The notes below the pieces were generated by a model. It worked only from the letters and a program-made list of their open reading frames with translations. It did not search any database and was not told where the DNA came from. From the NCBI GenBank assembly GCA_014904845.1, contig MU119215.1, positions 1 to 64,000 on the forward strand: DNA of 64,000 nucleotides. Direction: 5' to 3'. The position numbers and the translations under genes are program-made. The DNA comes from Acephala macrosclerotiorum. Taxonomy: Eukaryota; Ascomycota; Leotiomycetes; Helotiales; Mollisiaceae. Positions 1-11,017 of this stretch are shown here, in pieces (positions within the stretch are counted from its first letter, which is position 1; each line of letters begins with the position of its first letter).

Positions 1-280
1 ATTTAATCTGCTTTAAAATGCAATCTTTATACAATTTTCTTTTTTATTTTATATTTTAGTTTTATTAAAATATTTTAATTTTAAAAAAATATATAAATTT
101 TATAAAAATTCTTAATAAATTTTAAATTTCGCAATAAATAATTAATATTATCTTATTAAATGAAGTTCAAAACTTAATATATTATATTAATTATCTACAG
201 TTTTAATTTCTCTATATTTCTATAAATAGTTGTGATTTAATTAAAGTTTTAAAAAAGTAGTAACTTATAAAATTCGAGTG
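1..280. other. AT-rich edge region
   Basis: The first 280 bases are almost entirely A and T, with poly-A/T runs and no open frame of note. Composition changes abruptly near 285 to about 50% GC. In Pezizomycotina such blocks are usually AT isochores or old repeats mutated by RIP, but no transposon protein remnant is visible. Bases 285-572 hold the presumed promoter and 5' UTR of the next gene. Confidence 0.6.
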
Positions 281-572
281 TGCATTGGCCGTGTCTGTGC
301 ACTGAGAGTGGAAATCGGTTAACTAACCCCGCTAGAGCTCAAGCTATCATAGCGTCAGCCACCCTCATTACCTGGATCACACAAGGTACCACCGACACTG
401 AAGCTTCATCTCGAGCATCGTTGCTCAAGACTGTGTTTTCATAGGCTCTCTGCAGTCCTCTTTATCCACTACAGCTTCACATCTTCAAATGGCACATTGT
501 TAGCATTCTTCCTCTCTTCGCTACACGAGCACATCAACAGCCTATTATGCTATCAACAAGCACGGCGACAAC

Positions 573-3500
573 ATGAAATGCTACAACCCCTTCTCATTCG
601 TTCCCATGTCGGTGACCATAACCACAGTTGTGGTCTATCTCGCCATACTTATTCCCCTTCTGGTCATTCACGAAACCGTTCCAGCAGCCCCCACGAATCC
701 CACGGAGTACCGAGGTCTCAACCTAACAGAGGCATGGTTGGATTTGGACGAATTGAGCAATGGCTTTCATCCCTTCAACAGTCGGCGGAACGATGATATC
801 AGGAATTGGCTCCTGAGGAGGATTGAGGCCATACTGGGCACCAATGGCGTGTCATTCCAGTCTGAGGAGGCGGAACCCCAACCTTGGACCCCGCCAAAGC
901 TGTCTCTGGTACCTGCAGACGAGACATTCACTGCATCTGCGGACGCCGAGTCCACCTCTACCGAGCATGAAGAGCTTCGAACACGAACCACAGCGCATGC
1001 TGCTGTTATATTCAGTGATCTGGTAGCAAACTATACAAGCACAGCCCTCACCAGTATTGGTGTTAGTGGACGGAGACTTGGGATCAGCACATATTTCGAA
1101 GGAAGCAACATAATTGTCTACATTCGAGGAACCGAAGACGAAGGCGAATGGTGGAAGCCGGTGCCTCCTTACACACCACGAACATTTGGGAAGGGTGGTA
1201 TTATGGTCAACGCCCACTTCGACAGCGTGTCAACTGGATATGGCGCCACAGACGATGGTATGGGTGTTATCACGGCTTTACAGCTGATCAAATACTTCAC
1301 CACCGAAGGGAATACTCCGAAGAGAGGTGTCGTGGTGCTCTTGAACAATGGAGAAGAGGATGGACTATACGGCGCTCGGGCATTCCTCTCTCACCCGATG
1401 GCATCATTTGTTCATGCCTTCTTGAACCTTGAGGGCGCTGGAGCTGGAGGCAGAGCTACTTTGTTCCGTAGTACAGATACTGAGGTGACACGGGCATACG
1501 GCAAGGCCAAACATCCTTTCGGCACCGTCGTGAGCGCAGATGGATTTGCTTTGGGCTTCGTCAGAAGTGAGACTGACTATGTCGTCTTCCGAGCTGAAGG
1601 GTACCGCGGACTAGATGTTGCATTCTGGGAGCCAAGAGCGAGATATCACACCAATGAGGACGATGCCAAACATGCCTCAAAAGCTTCTTTATGGCATATG
1701 CTCTCTGCTTCGGTGGAAACTATGAAAGATCTGACTGCCCGAACCAGCGAGTTCGTTGGTGATCGTGGAGACAATGCTGTGGGTAAGGTTAAGAATGGCT
1801 CAGGCAGTGATGGTGTCTGGTTCGACCTGTTTGGAAGCGCCATGGCCATCTTCCGCCTTAGAACACTCTTCGGGTGGTCTCTTGCACTTCTCATTGCATC
1901 TCCTCTGATTCTGACCATCATCTCGTATCTCCTGGTTCGATCAGACAAGTACTATCTCTTCGCTGGAGCTATCAAACCCGAAGCTGGAGACAGTGATGCA
2001 GCGATCTCGCTGAAAGGATGGAGAGGTGCTTTCAGATTCCCGATCGTCTTCATCGTCGCTACCGCGATCACTTTTGGAGCGGCGTTCTTGCTACGGAAGG
2101 TCAATCCGATGATTGTATACTCATCACAATATGCTGTCTGGACAATGTCTATCAGTCTCTTCTTCTGTGTGTTCTGGTTCCTCATGGCTGGATGCAACTT
2201 TGTTCGACCATCAGCTTTGCACAGAGTTTACGCTCTAACTTGGATGTTCATCTTTGGCTGGGGACTGTTGGTTGCCGCCACCGTGTTCGAGGACCGTTAC
2301 AAGATCAGCGGCGGCTACATGTTCGTTATCTACGAGTCTGCTATATTCTTGGCTACTCTGATCGGTTTGTGTGAGCTCTTTGCACTGCCGAGAAAGAGCA
2401 CCATTGTCGAGGATGCTCACGAAGAACAAGAAACTCGAGATGCCTTGAACGCCATCCCCAACAACGATGGTGTTGTCACCACAAATGATGGCGGCAATGA
2501 TGACGAACAAGCCGAACCCAGCGAAACTACCCCTCTTGTAGGTGGTAATGGTCATGGCCATCACACCTTCTTAGGGAACAGGTTCTCGAGGGGCTACAGA
2601 CAATCAATCACTTCTCAGACGATGACAGATGGTGCCATTGATGATGCGCACAGCAAATACCATGTTTTTGGCGAAGAACAGAGATGGTCAGCAAAGCTAC
2701 CGAGTTGGACATGGCTGCTGCAGTTTCTCCTTCTCGGTCCTTTCATTCTTATCATCATTGCCCAAGTTGGACTCTTGTTAGTAACTGCTACCGCACAGAC
2801 TGGATCCGATGGAAGCCCTCTACTGCTACCATACCTGGTCGTTGCTCTCTTCTCGGTTCTGATAATTCTGCCAGTCACGCCCTTCGTCCATCGCATCACC
2901 GCCCATCTTCCAAGTTTTCTGTTCCTCGTTTTTATTGGCACTCTGATCTACAACCTGGTTGCGTTCCCCTTCTCTGAGCAGAATCGATACAAAGCATACT
3001 TCCAACAAACAGTCGATCTCGACACCGGCATCAACCACGTCACTCTATCCGGACTCGAGGAATACGTTCGAAGCGTAATCTCCAATATTCCGTCCGCCTC
3101 TGGTCAAGCCATTGAATGCAAAACAAGGCCTGAGATTCGTGCTGGCTTGCAATTCTGCTCTTACGAAGGTCTCGCTCCTCAAGTCGTTCCCAACGTCAAA
3201 GAAGGCGTCTCTTCAGAGAAGGGCTACCAGGACTGGCTGCACTACAACGTGACTCGAGCACCAGGCTCAAACAAAGCTACCTTCCACATCCAAGGACAAG
3301 AGACTAAAGCTTGCATCATCCGCTTCGATGCTCCATTCACAGGATTCCACGTCCATGGTGCAGCGCCAAGTGATCCTCGCTGGGCTGATGTTCCCGAGAG
3401 CGGTAGTGATCAGATTAAGCTCTGGCACAGAGATTGGAACCGTCCGTGGGTCGTTGATGTGGAGTGGCCTGTCAGCGAAGGCAAGAACGAAGGCGACGAA

Positions 3501-3656
3501 GGACGGAGCGGAAGGGTGGTCTGTCTTTGGAGTGATCAGAATGAGCTGGGCACTATTCCGGCTTTGGATGAAGCGAACAGATTTGCTCCGTCATGGGCTG
3601 TGATCACGAAGATGATGGACGGCTTGGTGGAGGGAAGTAAGACTTTTGTTGTTTGA
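573..3656 (+). CDS. pff1: Vacuolar membrane protease, M28 family (PFF1-like)
   Basis: A single-exon gene of 1027 residues. It matches PFF1, the multi-pass vacuolar membrane metallopeptidase of fungi. An N-terminal membrane segment (about residues 15-35) is followed by a luminal M28 peptidase domain. The zinc and catalytic residues are visible: H215 and D217 in NAHFDS, D227 in ATDDGMG, E261/E262 in NNGEEDG and E287 in NLEGAG. From about residue 440 onward there are about nine hydrophobic segments, interrupted by an acidic/histidine-rich cytosolic loop (about residues 600-710), then a C-terminal luminal domain. The start is chosen because the first residues, MKCYNPF, are typical of the family. 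Length is normal and there is no disruption. The family is assigned to the vacuole membrane; the physiological substrate is not known. Confidence 0.93.
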   Translation: MKCYNPFSFVPMSVTITTVVVYLAILIPLLVIHETVPAAPTNPTEYRGLNLTEAWLDLDELSNGFHPFNSRRNDDIRNWLLRRIEAILGTNGVSFQSEEAEPQPWTPPKLSLVPADETFTASADAESTSTEHEELRTRTTAHAAVIFSDLVANYTSTALTSIGVSGRRLGISTYFEGSNIIVYIRGTEDEGEWWKPVPPYTPRTFGKGGIMVNAHFDSVSTGYGATDDGMGVITALQLIKYFTTEGNTPKRGVVVLLNNGEEDGLYGARAFLSHPMASFVHAFLNLEGAGAGGRATLFRSTDTEVTRAYGKAKHPFGTVVSADGFALGFVRSETDYVVFRAEGYRGLDVAFWEPRARYHTNEDDAKHASKASLWHMLSASVETMKDLTARTSEFVGDRGDNAVGKVKNGSGSDGVWFDLFGSAMAIFRLRTLFGWSLALLIASPLILTIISYLLVRSDKYYLFAGAIKPEAGDSDAAISLKGWRGAFRFPIVFIVATAITFGAAFLLRKVNPMIVYSSQYAVWTMSISLFFCVFWFLMAGCNFVRPSALHRVYALTWMFIFGWGLLVAATVFEDRYKISGGYMFVIYESAIFLATLIGLCELFALPRKSTIVEDAHEEQETRDALNAIPNNDGVVTTNDGGNDDEQAEPSETTPLVGGNGHGHHTFLGNRFSRGYRQSITSQTMTDGAIDDAHSKYHVFGEEQRWSAKLPSWTWLLQFLLLGPFILIIIAQVGLLLVTATAQTGSDGSPLLLPYLVVALFSVLIILPVTPFVHRITAHLPSFLFLVFIGTLIYNLVAFPFSEQNRYKAYFQQTVDLDTGINHVTLSGLEEYVRSVISNIPSASGQAIECKTRPEIRAGLQFCSYEGLAPQVVPNVKEGVSSEKGYQDWLHYNVTRAPGSNKATFHIQGQETKACIIRFDAPFTGFHVHGAAPSDPRWADVPESGSDQIKLWHRDWNRPWVVDVEWPVSEGKNEGDEGRSGRVVCLWSDQNELGTIPALDEANRFAPSWAVITKMMDGLVEGSKTFVV

Positions 3657-4329
3657 TTATTCTGGTGCTCTCTTGCTCTTTTATGGGTCGGAGTTTTGGT
3701 TTGGGCATGGTATGGATGGTGAAAGCGGCCTAGCTGTCATAATGGCCGGGATTGAGATGAGAATGACGAAGGTCGTATGGGTAATTGTAATGATCAGGCG
3801 CATAGAATGTATTGATACCACAAGGGCGTTGCGCCTATGCGGGTTGCTGGAAGTGAACATCCGCAAGTTTTGAGGACGAGTGTCCCATGTCCTGACACCC
3901 AAGAGAGGACCAACTGTTTGCCTATGTCATTCTCCACGAAAGTTTGAGTGTTTTGTCCTCGCGATGCAGCCTATGATCTCCTCCAGGTGTATCAAACTCG
4001 ACTAATAAAGCGCTTTAAAGCGAGTTCTTCTCTCGTTTTGCATTGCTTTCCCATCTACAATAATGCGCATGCTTCATCTTCTTTAATTTGTTTGGTCTCT
4101 TCTAAATACTCGAGGTGGTCAACATCGAGCTTGCGGACATGATCCGAAGCGCCTCTACTACAGTACCACCAAATCTAAATATATCTCACCTCGCCGTTCT
4201 TAAACTTCCACAGTCATCCATCTCCGCACAACCTCAACGACGCCTTTTTGAAATCAACCTCTTTAAGAACAACCTCAACACTAAGACACACTACTCAACA
4301 TCGCATCGCATCGCCTCCTATTAATCACC
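3657..4329. other. Intergenic region
   Basis: Contains the PFF1 3' flank and the promoter region of the first CNM/EDWV copy. I see no convincing gene. The last 100 bases are rich in ACCTC/AACCTC, as upstream of several other family copies. Confidence 0.4.
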
Positions 4330-4764
4330 ATGTCACTTCGAGCCTAGGACTCGCTCATGCCCGCCCACTTGCGTGGACATCCTGTGCGCCTGCAAAGCTC
4401 TACTACTATGCGCTCTAGCAACATTATGCCTGCAACTATCAATAAGATTAAGGAGGAGCCCAAGGAGGATGCCCGTCGCATCCATGTCAGTCTTTGCACG
4501 GAGCGATTCGGCGCAGATGAGTGCGAGAACACGACTTCTGAGCAAGCAGTTATTCATGGATGGATGAAGTGTACGGAATGTAGAGAGTTGCCTGAGGAGG
4601 ATGTTGTCGAGAAGTCTGCTACCGACCAGCCTATCGCCAGGACGCCATCCACCTACAAGCCTTCTAAGTCGAATATTAGTGCAAACGAGGAATAATGAGA
4701 GGAGCTTAGTGAGCCTTCGGGCAAGTCTGGCCTGGAGAATGAGGATGACTGGGTTCTGATGTAG
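4330..4764 (+). pseudogene. CNM/EDWV family copy 1, broken by stops
   Basis: From an ATG in good context (CACCATG) one frame runs 145 codons to 4764 but holds a TAG at codon 6 and a TAA-TGA pair at 4693-4698. After the double stop the frame continues into the family tail (KSGLENEDDWVLM, then stop), so the stops are later lesions. The centre keeps the family spacing: a Cys in IHVSLC, DECENT (position of the C-x-N motif), then MKCTEC. By alignment with copy 2 (RWEEV) the TGA stands where a tryptophan codon TGG is expected. A shorter product from the ATG at 4357 remains possible but would lack the tail. No intron is evident. Function unknown. Confidence 0.6.
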
Positions 4765-5759
4765 GAGAGCCATCATCGGTCCTACTAAAGCAGAACGTTG
4801 AGCAAGGATAACTTCTGCCAAGGGAAGGAGGGGAATTCATTCTGGGCTGGAGATACAAGTAGTAGTAGGATTGGGCAATGGGCGTTTAAGGACACTTGGA
4901 GACCTTGGAGCTGAGCAGTTCAGGTCGCGTTCTTTCAAGCGTATCACGTACTAGCAAATACAAAAGTATCCAAATCTTGTTTTCAAAGCTTGAATATGTG
5001 GGATAATCTCGGATTCGAAGTTCTTGGGCGTGGTTTAATACAAGCGGTACGGTGATTTGGGATTAAATAAATGTTACAAATTCGAGGTGAAACACGTGAA
5101 AAGGGCAGTGGCGTAAAATTGAGCGAGCGCATTCTTTTCTGCCAAGTGCTTTTCAGACGACAATCTCACCTCTCAAGGTAAGGTTCTGTCGCCTTCTTCC
5201 TTCAAATTGTGATAATTGTTGGCAGCGTTTGATACAGACTTGGAAAGATGAATACTCCCTCTGCCTTGAGATTCCAATTTCGGTGTTCCTGAGAAGAGTA
5301 CACCTTGAGCCACGTACTGTACCTCAGTCTCGGCTTGCCTCATAACTTTAGTTCTTCCACAGCTGCTGCTTCTCGAGTGGAAGTCTAGCCACTGAATAAG
5401 CCATTGATTTCAATCTCGTCGTCTTGCTTAATGGGTGTGTTCTGATCACGAAAATTCAATTAGGGCACCAAGGCTGGCAAACTGTCAAAGCAGGAGCAAG
5501 TCACCATTTCCTAAGATCTTGGGATGCTAGAGGCGATAATTTTCGTACCAAATGAGATGCTTTTCATTCTGATGTAGTGCATCTTGAGTGTTTGGATGAA
5601 TACCTGAGCTCGTCATTTACCTTGAAGACTCAACGGGTGCGACTACTCCATGCAAGTGTGTTTCTGTCAGCTGACTTGAAGTTGCCTTCCCCCTTGGAAG
5701 TACTGGCATATACACAGATAGTAGCATTCCTTGTCATTCTTCGTCTACCAACAATAGCC
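4765..5759. other. Intergenic region with duplicated flank motifs
   Basis: No gene is supported. CACGTGA (5093-5099) and CTTTTCTGCCAA (5134-5145) both recur in the same order at 6561-6567 and 6599-6610. This shows that the tandem duplication of the gene family included flanking DNA. TAGCAAATACAAAAG near 4952 is one of the shared 3' flank motifs. Confidence 0.5.
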
Positions 5760-6308
5760 TCTCAAAAACAAAGCGCAACATTTATCATCGCAGCCAAGGC
5801 GGGAAAATGCCGCACTACTACCATCGGTATATACCATCCTACTTCAAACATTGCGCCAGCCCCTATCCGCAGCTATGTCCATGCTTCATGCAACCTTCCA
5901 AGGTCGCAACTCTCTCACGACGCTTGCTAACTCCTCTCCTCAGAGTACATGACCTGTGGTCATAATGTCCACCTCGAGCGCGATGGTTGCGTCGGCGGTA
6001 CGGACTGAGAAGAGTGCGGGAACATGGAGGACCCAGAGCCTATTCGTGCTTGGCAGGTTTGCGGTGATTACTGGAGGGCTGCTGGGGAGCGCTCTGCCAC
6101 AAAATCTGCTGTCGAGAAGCTTCGAGCGCCAAGCCTTTGACCTTAAAGACTTCTACCAACAAATCCGGTACTAGTAAATCTGTCGCCGACAAACTTCTAG
6201 CCGCTAAGTCTTCTAAAGCCATGTCGTGATTGAGGAAGATGGGAGGAGGTTGATGAGCCTACGGGCAAGTCTGGATTGGAGAATGAGGAGGATTGGATTG
6301 TGGCATGA
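5760..6308 (+). pseudogene. CNM/EDWV family copy 2, degraded
   Basis: Exon 1 remnant ends with K-C-R-T-T-T-I at 5826. A phase-1 intron (5827-5943) follows at the family's conserved position, and exon 2 starts E-Y-M-T-C-G-H. The exon 2 frame has a TGA shortly after (in GGTD*EECGNM), further stops near 6140-6160 and beyond, yet ends in the same frame with RWEEV and GLENEEDWIVA at 6308. The 5' end is not recognisable: no in-frame ATG fits. This is clearly a relic of the same tandem family, closest to copy 1 in its tail. Confidence 0.6.
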
Positions 6309-7544
6309 AATGGGAATCGGGAACCAGCGCTCTGCCTGTTAACTATTCAGACAGCCATCGGGAAAGGGGGACTGAAGTTTTTGATGTGATAGAGGGGAGT
6401 CGGAAGCCAGGGGACCGAGTAGCAAACGAAAAGCAAATGCAATAGAAACATCATTCTGAAAACTCTCAAGCTTCTTACAAACCCCCCTCACTATCACTAT
6501 AATATAAGTAATAATAGTTGCAATGGTGATATGCTCAAGTTCGAAGGGAAAAGGGGTCAGCACGTGATGATGGCGGTGTATTTTCGAGCTAGCGCCTCCT
6601 TTTCTGCCAACTAGATTTTAACGATTTCTCAACCCTTTCCTCACGGTCATCCACATTAACTCTTGACAGCACATCACCAAGGCCACCCACCTGCCGGGTG
6701 TGAGACTACGATTCGGAAAGCAAGCAGAGATGGTCCTCCAAGCACCTCAATCCAATTATCACGACCTCCCGCTTGCTGGGACCTCAAATACCACAGCAGC
6801 CTACCTTTCAACAGGTCAAAGGAGGTTAAATCGAGACACTGCATCTAGTTTGATTTGATTCTTTTCATGGACGAAGCCCTACGAACATAGACAACTAAGA
6901 TGAGAGGGCGAGACTGAGAGATTGATAAAGCTGCACTTCTCCCGGAATGCTTGCTTGTATCGCTGCCAAGATTTCCAACAAGCGTTGCAGGATATCATTC
7001 TTCAAAACCAGAGCCCGTAATGATATTGCGCTATTTCATAAGGTGTTTGGAGCAATGTTTGAGCTTGCTATTTGCCCAGAAAGCTCTACGATTTCGTCCT
7101 CAATATGTGCGCTTCATCAGATGACCTGAGATCCTACCCTCGAAGTTTCTACACTTATATGGTCCCTTTTGTTTCTTCCAGGTATAATTTCATTTAGCTT
7201 CAAAGGCAGTCACTAAAAGATTCCCAAACTGCGGCAGTATTGTAGCTAAATTTGACTCCAACATTTACACGTAATCTCAGCAACGCTTCAACTTTCTACA
7301 CCTTGCTTTCTTCCAATTTACCACAATCATTCATTCGTTCACATCACAATCCCGAAAAAGGCAAATTTGATTCTTAGCTTACCAGAGCGTTTTACTAGCG
7401 CCAAATTTCGCCGAGCTCCCTAAATATAACTTCGTCCTGCCGCACGTCAATACTTCAAATCTCCATCCGCATCCACTTCACCCCTCGGTTAATATTTCTA
7501 CCCAGGACCCAAGCACCATTCTTCACGAAGACTGCTTCAGAACC
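6309..7544. other. Intergenic region with possible relic copy
   Basis: Carries the duplicated flank motifs (CACGTGA at 6561, CTTTTCTGCCAA at 6599), after which another family copy would be expected. Between about 6630 and 6860 only short stretches resemble exon 2 of the family (GGTCATCCACATTAACT near 6640), with no usable frame. It is at best a very decayed copy. The rest (6900-7540) shows no gene. Confidence 0.35.
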
Positions 7545-8105
7545 ATGGCCTCCTAACAAAGCACCTCAAGAACTACACAAAAACGCACATTGCATTTGCG
7601 CTAACAGCCAACCAGCCCTGCATCCACCTCCCTCAGCGGTCAAGAAGTTGAGGCAGACGAAGTTCCAACAATGGCCAAGTGCCTTCGCGATGCTATCGGT
7701 CCATCCAATTTTCTCCCAATCTTGGCGCATTTGTGTCCATGCAGTCAGTACTCATTACTTGTACTACATTTCCTAACCCCTCGACTAGAATATACCTGCG
7801 ATCACCTAGTAGAGTCCGAAATCTTCTATGTTGGCTGTTGCGAAGGAGTGCCTCTCGGCCAAAATTACTGCAACAACGTGCCAGCCGTGTTAGTGATCCT
7901 TCCTGCTAATAAGAAATGCCGCAAATGCGCACCTCTCAACAATGAGACCTCTTCAATCTCTCCTAAAGACCTTGCCGCTAAGAACACGCCAGCCACCAAC
8001 CAACTGGAGGCAGTCAAGTCGGAAAAGCGTATCTGAGAGTATGGATGGGAGGATCTTAGCTCCGAGAGCGATATTGAGGATGGGGACCGAGTGTTTCCGG
8101 CATGA
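7545..8105 (+). pseudogene. CNM/EDWV family copy 3, truncated or broken
   Basis: The ancestral start is probably ACCATGG at 7545, but codon 4 is TAA and another TAA follows 16 codons later. A second ATG at 7671 gives MAKCLRDAI, the intron (7699-7788, phase 1, weak donor GGTCCAT), then EYTCDH, CCEGVP, YCNNV and KCRKC. A TGA at 8034-8036 ends that 91-residue version. The same frame continues as EYGWEDLSSES and ends GDRVFPA at 8105, where intact copies have EDWV. The core could therefore still be made as a shortened protein, but start and tail are lost. Function unknown. Confidence 0.6.
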
Positions 8106-8577
8106 TCAGAGAATGGGCATTTTGGCACTTGATGATATGGAAAGTTTCTGAGTATAGCTGAGCAAGATGAGTTATGCCATACATTGCTTTTTCAACAGAA
8201 CAATAGCAAACGAAAAAACAAAAGCATTAGGTCCCCTCTTTCAAGCATCCCAGATCATGTGCAACAATGCTATGCTAAACTGCGGCAGCATGAATCATAA
8301 ATGACTCTCCTTCATGTTCTTTCACTGTCTGACAGCGTCTCGTCTTCGTTAACATACTAGGTCCGGAACATCGGGCGTTTCCTCACCGTGTTCCGTGTTT
8401 ACTAGAATGGAAGCTCCCATCTTTTCATGAACTTGGCGTCTTTCGACCTTCCCTATCAACCTCCGTTGCAAACTTAAACCTCAGCCACGACCTCTTCCGG
8501 AACGATATCTTCTGGGATAACATCATCAAGCCTTCACAATAATCCTTCTAGACCTCCTTTAACCTCCTTCGACCATC
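8106..8577. other. Intergenic region
   Basis: Holds a shared 3' flank motif (ATAGCAAACGAAAA near 8203) and the promoter of the next copy. No gene is seen. Confidence 0.4.
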
Positions 8578-9360
8578 ATGTCTACACGAGAGCAGCCGGT
8601 CCTCCGCAAGCCACTGAAGTTGCGCCTCGGCCCAAACCCGGAGTCCATGGGTGTTACGGCTATGGCGGTCAACAACAAAGAGGATAAGGAGAATGTAGTC
8701 CCAGAGAGTGCTAGGTGCTACCTCGAGTCGATTGGTATGTTCTATCCTCTTTCCTTTGCCGTCCATCTTTGTTCGCCCTGCAGTTACCTTCTCTTCAAAC
8801 ATGACGCGGAATATTTGTGCTCAGTCAAAGACTTACGACTGCACAATTTGTTTATGCATGTAAGTCCTGTCGGTCACCGGCTAACTCCTTTCTTAGAGTA
8901 CATTTGTGGCCACCGCCTCGACCTCTCTCCGGCCATCCACATAAACTGCAAGGGCATTCCTGCCAATCAAAGACAATGCAACAACATGGCAGCTCTCCCG
9001 CAGATCCTCAACTCCGGAAGAGAATGCAGTAAATGTGCTGTCTTAAAGGCCAACGAGAGCGACGAAGCTGCTAAGGCTAGTGTAGGATCTAACATTCCAA
9101 CCCCTACGCCAGCTCCAGCCCCAGTAACACCACCAAGCAACATGCGAGGCAGTATCCATTACCGTTCTAGCAGCTCCCACGACATCATCCGATCGCGATC
9201 CGTTAAACTCCGACTCACCTTTGGACAAGTTCTCAGAGAAGCTGCCGCTAAGGCCGAGGATAAGTTGGAGGCTGACGCAAGCGAGGAGGGCTGGGAGACC
9301 ATCAGCAAGAAGGAAGTGGAGGGCATGGCAGGTAAGGATGAGGACTGGGTTATGACCTAA
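8578..9360 (+). CDS. CNM/EDWV family protein, intact (copy 4)
   Basis: Two exons, 8578-8734 and 8897-9360 (intron 162 nt with CTAAC branch site), give 206 residues. The intron falls in phase 1 between RCYLESI and EYICGH, as in its relatives. After C-G-H come INCKGIP, QCNNMA and ECSKC, a plausible Cys/His metal site of about 60 residues. A Pro/Thr-rich linker (PTPTPAPAP), a basic stretch and an acidic tail with GWETI follow, and the protein ends DEDWVMT. There is no signal peptide or membrane segment. It is the cleanest reference copy of the family. I do not recognise any described family; a zinc-binding intracellular protein is inference only. Confidence 0.75.
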   Translation: MSTREQPVLRKPLKLRLGPNPESMGVTAMAVNNKEDKENVVPESARCYLESIGMFYPLSFAVHLCSPCSYLLFKHDAEYLCSVKDLRLHNLFMHVSPVGHRLTPFLEYICGHRLDLSPAIHINCKGIPANQRQCNNMAALPQILNSGRECSKCAVLKANESDEAAKASVGSNIPTPTPAPAPVTPPSNMRGSIHYRSSSSHDIIRSRSVKLRLTFGQVLREAAAKAEDKLEADASEEGWETISKKEVEGMAGKDEDWVMT

Positions 9361-9944
9361 GGACTTTAATATTTAAGGGTAGCATGGAGGAACTCTGTGA
9401 TCTGCTTTATTCGTCTGGCTGGAGTGGTTGCTGGGTTGACATGGGGTCTTTTAATCTTAGGTGGCGTTGGGGCGGGGTGGATGGTCTTCGAGGGAGCAAG
9501 TTAGCTCTTTCGAGAAAATACTGGCAAAAGTTAATGCAAAAGTTCTCGTCCTTTATTTGTAAGTCTTGAAAGCTGCGAGAACATGCTTATATGAAACTCT
9601 CCACTGCTGCGTGTGATGTTCAAGTCGTCTGGATCTCTTGAAGCAGCCTCGCGAAGGATGCACATCTTGCAATATCCGCCACCGCCCGACAGCACCGCAT
9701 GCTCAAGCTATAGAATTTGAGCACAAGGCAAGCGCGACTTTCCTTAATGTTTACTAGAGCTAGAGACTCATAAGGCATCATCTTGAGATTGCGCTTCTCG
9801 ATCTCGAAACTTTATCAGACTCTATCTCCACCTGGTACCAACTTGACCTCCTCTATGACGACACCACCACGGCGAACACAATATTAGCGGAAACATTAAG
9901 GTTAGATTTTAAATCGGGCTTTCAAGCATCCTCCTGCTGTCTTT
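9361..9944. other. Intergenic region
   Basis: 3' flank of copy 4 and promoter of copy 5. A 61-codon frame at 9384-9569 has no support. Nothing else is seen. Confidence 0.4.
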
Positions 9945-10562
9945 ATGGCTTCTCAAGACAATACTAGGCGCGCAGAAACCGTGTCTCATCCTGACCTTCG
10001 CAGCTTTGCGAGTCCTCCGATTTTTCCTGATGTCCCTTTGAGCCTCATCGTTGGGGAGAATAAGGAGGACAAGGAAACCGAGATGCCAAAGTCCGACAAG
10101 TGCTACACCACGTCTATTCGTAAGTAATATTTCATGTATTTGTCATGATATTGGACATGGATTCGTTCACTTACTGACCCCGTCTTAGAGTATAGTTGTG
10201 GCCATATTACTGACCTCCACTACATTACCCATATTGACTGCAAGGGTGTCCCACCTGGTAAACCACATTGCGGTAATGTGGCTCCCACCCCGAAAGTCAT
10301 GTTCTCCGAGAGAAAGTGCTATGACTGCAACAACCCGAAGCCTACCCTCAATACCAAAGCTGCTAGGAAGACGTGGGCAGAAAAGGTTGATGCACAAGCA
10401 TCCATCCTTAGTCTTCCTTCAGTTCCTACAAGAGACCCCTCCAAAGTTGTTGTCAAATCGGAGGATGAGATGAAGGGTGAAGGAATTCGCGAGGATAGCT
10501 GGGTGGATGTTGGCTTGGAGACGGAGGTCGAGGCAGAAGAGGGGTGGCTTCTGGCGAGCTGA
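9945..10562 (+). CDS. CNM/EDWV family protein (copy 5)
   Basis: Exons 9945-10119 and 10189-10562 give 182 residues. The phase-1 intron (69 nt) lies between KCYTTSI and QYSCGH. Conserved positions follow: IDCKGVPPG, HCGNVA and KCYDC. The middle is Lys-rich. The tail has DSWVDVG and ends EEGWLLAS, so the terminal E-D-W-V has drifted to E-G-W-L. The N-terminal exon shares NKEDKE with copy 4, which shows the two are close paralogs. Same orientation and spacing as its neighbours. Function unknown. Confidence 0.72.
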
Positions 10563-11017
10563 AGGGGAGGTGGGGTTTTTGGTCTTCTGGGGGTAAGTTG
10601 TCATAGTGTCACTAGGTTAAAGTGGATGATTTTGAGCTTTTGCGGAAATGGTGGGGAATATAATAGCAAATACAGAGCACCAAACCATACACTTTCAGTG
10701 TCCCGGTGCATTCGAGTCTCTGAGGCTATGCTATCATAAACTCCGCGGAACTTAAAAGACGTACCTCACTCTATGAGCAGTAAGTCGTCTTCTTTGATGA
10801 TAGAATCGGTATGAATCTATCTGCAAGATGAACCGGTTCCTCAAGATCAACTGGCGCTAGCTCTTATAAATATTCTTGGCCTCGCTTCAATCTTCGACTC
10901 CTCTTCCGCTGAACCACCTCAACAACCGCAACCACCTTATCGCACAACAACTCAACTCTTTGACAGCGCAGCACCAAACCCAAATTACTTTGTCCACCAC
11001 CGAATCCCATAGACGGC
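10563..11017. other. Intergenic region
   Basis: Contains a shared 3' flank motif (TAATAGCAAATAC near 10661) and a TATAAATA-like element near 10865 upstream of copy 6. No gene is seen. Confidence 0.4.
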
